Assembly: GCA_002452815.1 (NCBI GenBank) | Contig: DKFM01000003.1 | Location: 204,447 to 268,446 of the forward strand | Length of the DNA stretch: 64,000 nucleotides | DNA from: Rhodobacteraceae bacterium UBA6796 | GTDB taxonomy: Bacteria; Pseudomonadota; Alphaproteobacteria; Rhodobacterales; Rhodobacteraceae | Direction of reading: 5' to 3' | Shown: positions 63,774 to 64,000 of the stretch, one piece after another | Position numbering within the stretch: the stretch's first letter is position 1 | Layout of the letters: the number at the start of each line of letters is the position of its first letter | The notes under the pieces: generated by a model | The model's database searches: none | What the model was told of the DNA's origin: nothing | Seen by the model: only the letters and a program-made list of their open reading frames with translations | Program-made: the position numbers and the translations under genes

Positions 63774-64000
63774 TTATTCCTGATAAATATTGTCGCCTTT
63801 ATACAGGGGGGCCGCCTCCGCACAAGGGGTCAGATTGTCCCGGCCCTCGTTTTTCGCGCGAACTGGCCGCTCGAAATATTTTCGACAAAAATAGTCAATT
63901 AATACCTTGACCCGAAAACGGACACGATGTGAAAGTCGGCCGCGTCAAACGGGCGGCCCATTTTGAACCGGGTCACTAGGCTCAGGACTCATAACCAGAA
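63774..64000. other. Upstream region of the feo operon and right edge of the window
   Basis: AT-rich stretches at 63778-63800 (reading TATAAAGGCGACAATATTTA on the minus strand) and 63872-63905 probably hold the feo promoter. GTCAA-N8-TTGAC (63894-63911) is a short inverted repeat that could be a site for an FNR- or Fur-type regulator, but it matches neither consensus well. From about 63920 to the edge nothing codes. The final GGCTCAGGACTCATAACCAG resembles an anticodon loop by chance but does not fold as tRNA. Confidence 0.4.

Noticed and set aside
63774..63915. Fur or FNR box upstream of feo
   Set aside because: Neither TTGAT-N4-ATCAA nor a 19-base Fur box is present; the GTCAA-N8-TTGAC repeat fits neither consensus.
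63960..64000. GGCTCAGGACTCATAACCAG at the right edge looked like a tRNA-Met anticodon arm
   Set aside because: The flanking bases do not pair as an anticodon stem and no D arm or acceptor arm precedes it; only the end of the window is visible, so nothing is called.

Overview
The window is a contiguous piece of a GC-rich alphaproteobacterial chromosome, most likely from the family Rhodobacteraceae (Paracoccus/Rhodobacter-like). Evidence for this is the cell-cycle regulator GcrA, a type-A PutA without a DNA-binding domain next to a divergent Lrp-type PutR, the CcmF/CcmH pair arranged like ccl1-ccl2, Rhodobacterales-type small hypothetical proteins, and an intergenic repeat seen five times. Coding density is high and most of the window is housekeeping or core metabolism. 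I see no integrase, transposase, CRISPR array or rRNA operon.

Layout. 0-10 kb: an N-formylglutamate amidohydrolase divergent from pyk, the L35-L20 pair with a strong terminator, pheS and pheT split by a low-GC DUF2513-like gene, a GMC oxidoreductase and a rhomboid protease. 10-17 kb: putA/putR, a META lipoprotein, a MerR-XRE-cupin fusion regulator divergent from gabT, and an Lrp regulator. 17-28 kb: ccmF-ccmH, an enoyl-CoA hydratase, tRNA-Leu(TAA), an MsbA-like exporter, a BON-LysM protein, an acyl-CoA synthetase, PhnA, a TPR-methyltransferase and a DUF4239-like membrane protein. 28-35 kb: ettA, a secreted triple-repeat protein, a cold-shock protein, a K+-channel-like protein with a zinc ribbon, rimO, a membrane-anchored NYN ribonuclease and gcrA. 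35-41 kb: argD-argF preceded by an apparently leaderless arginine-rich leader peptide, then hrpB, a DUF3108 protein and a MeaB GTPase. 42-47.6 kb: a copper-chaperone pair, rpmB, cobB, an LMW phosphatase, copZ and lepA.

47.6-60.6 kb is one coherent amino-acid catabolic locus: an XRE-cupin regulator with a 20-bp palindromic operator, a DadA-like dehydrogenase, an ornithine-cyclodeaminase/ketimine-reductase homologue, a LysR regulator, a complete polar amino-acid ABC importer, a second FAD oxidase of the pipecolate-oxidase type, an unknown membrane transporter, an ALDH7 (aminoadipate-semialdehyde) dehydrogenase and a class I aminotransferase. Together they spell out a plausible D-lysine / L-pipecolate to 2-oxoadipate route. 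60.6-63.8 kb is a ferrous-iron uptake operon (feoA-feoA-feoB-feoC, minus strand).

The observations most worth following are the arginine-rich leader peptide in front of argDF, the lysine/pipecolate locus with its unknown transporter, the intergenic repeat whose hairpin arms covary between copies and which mostly sits just downstream of stop codons, and the foreign-looking gene wedged translationally between pheS and pheT. All functional calls come from reading the sequences; no database search was run.
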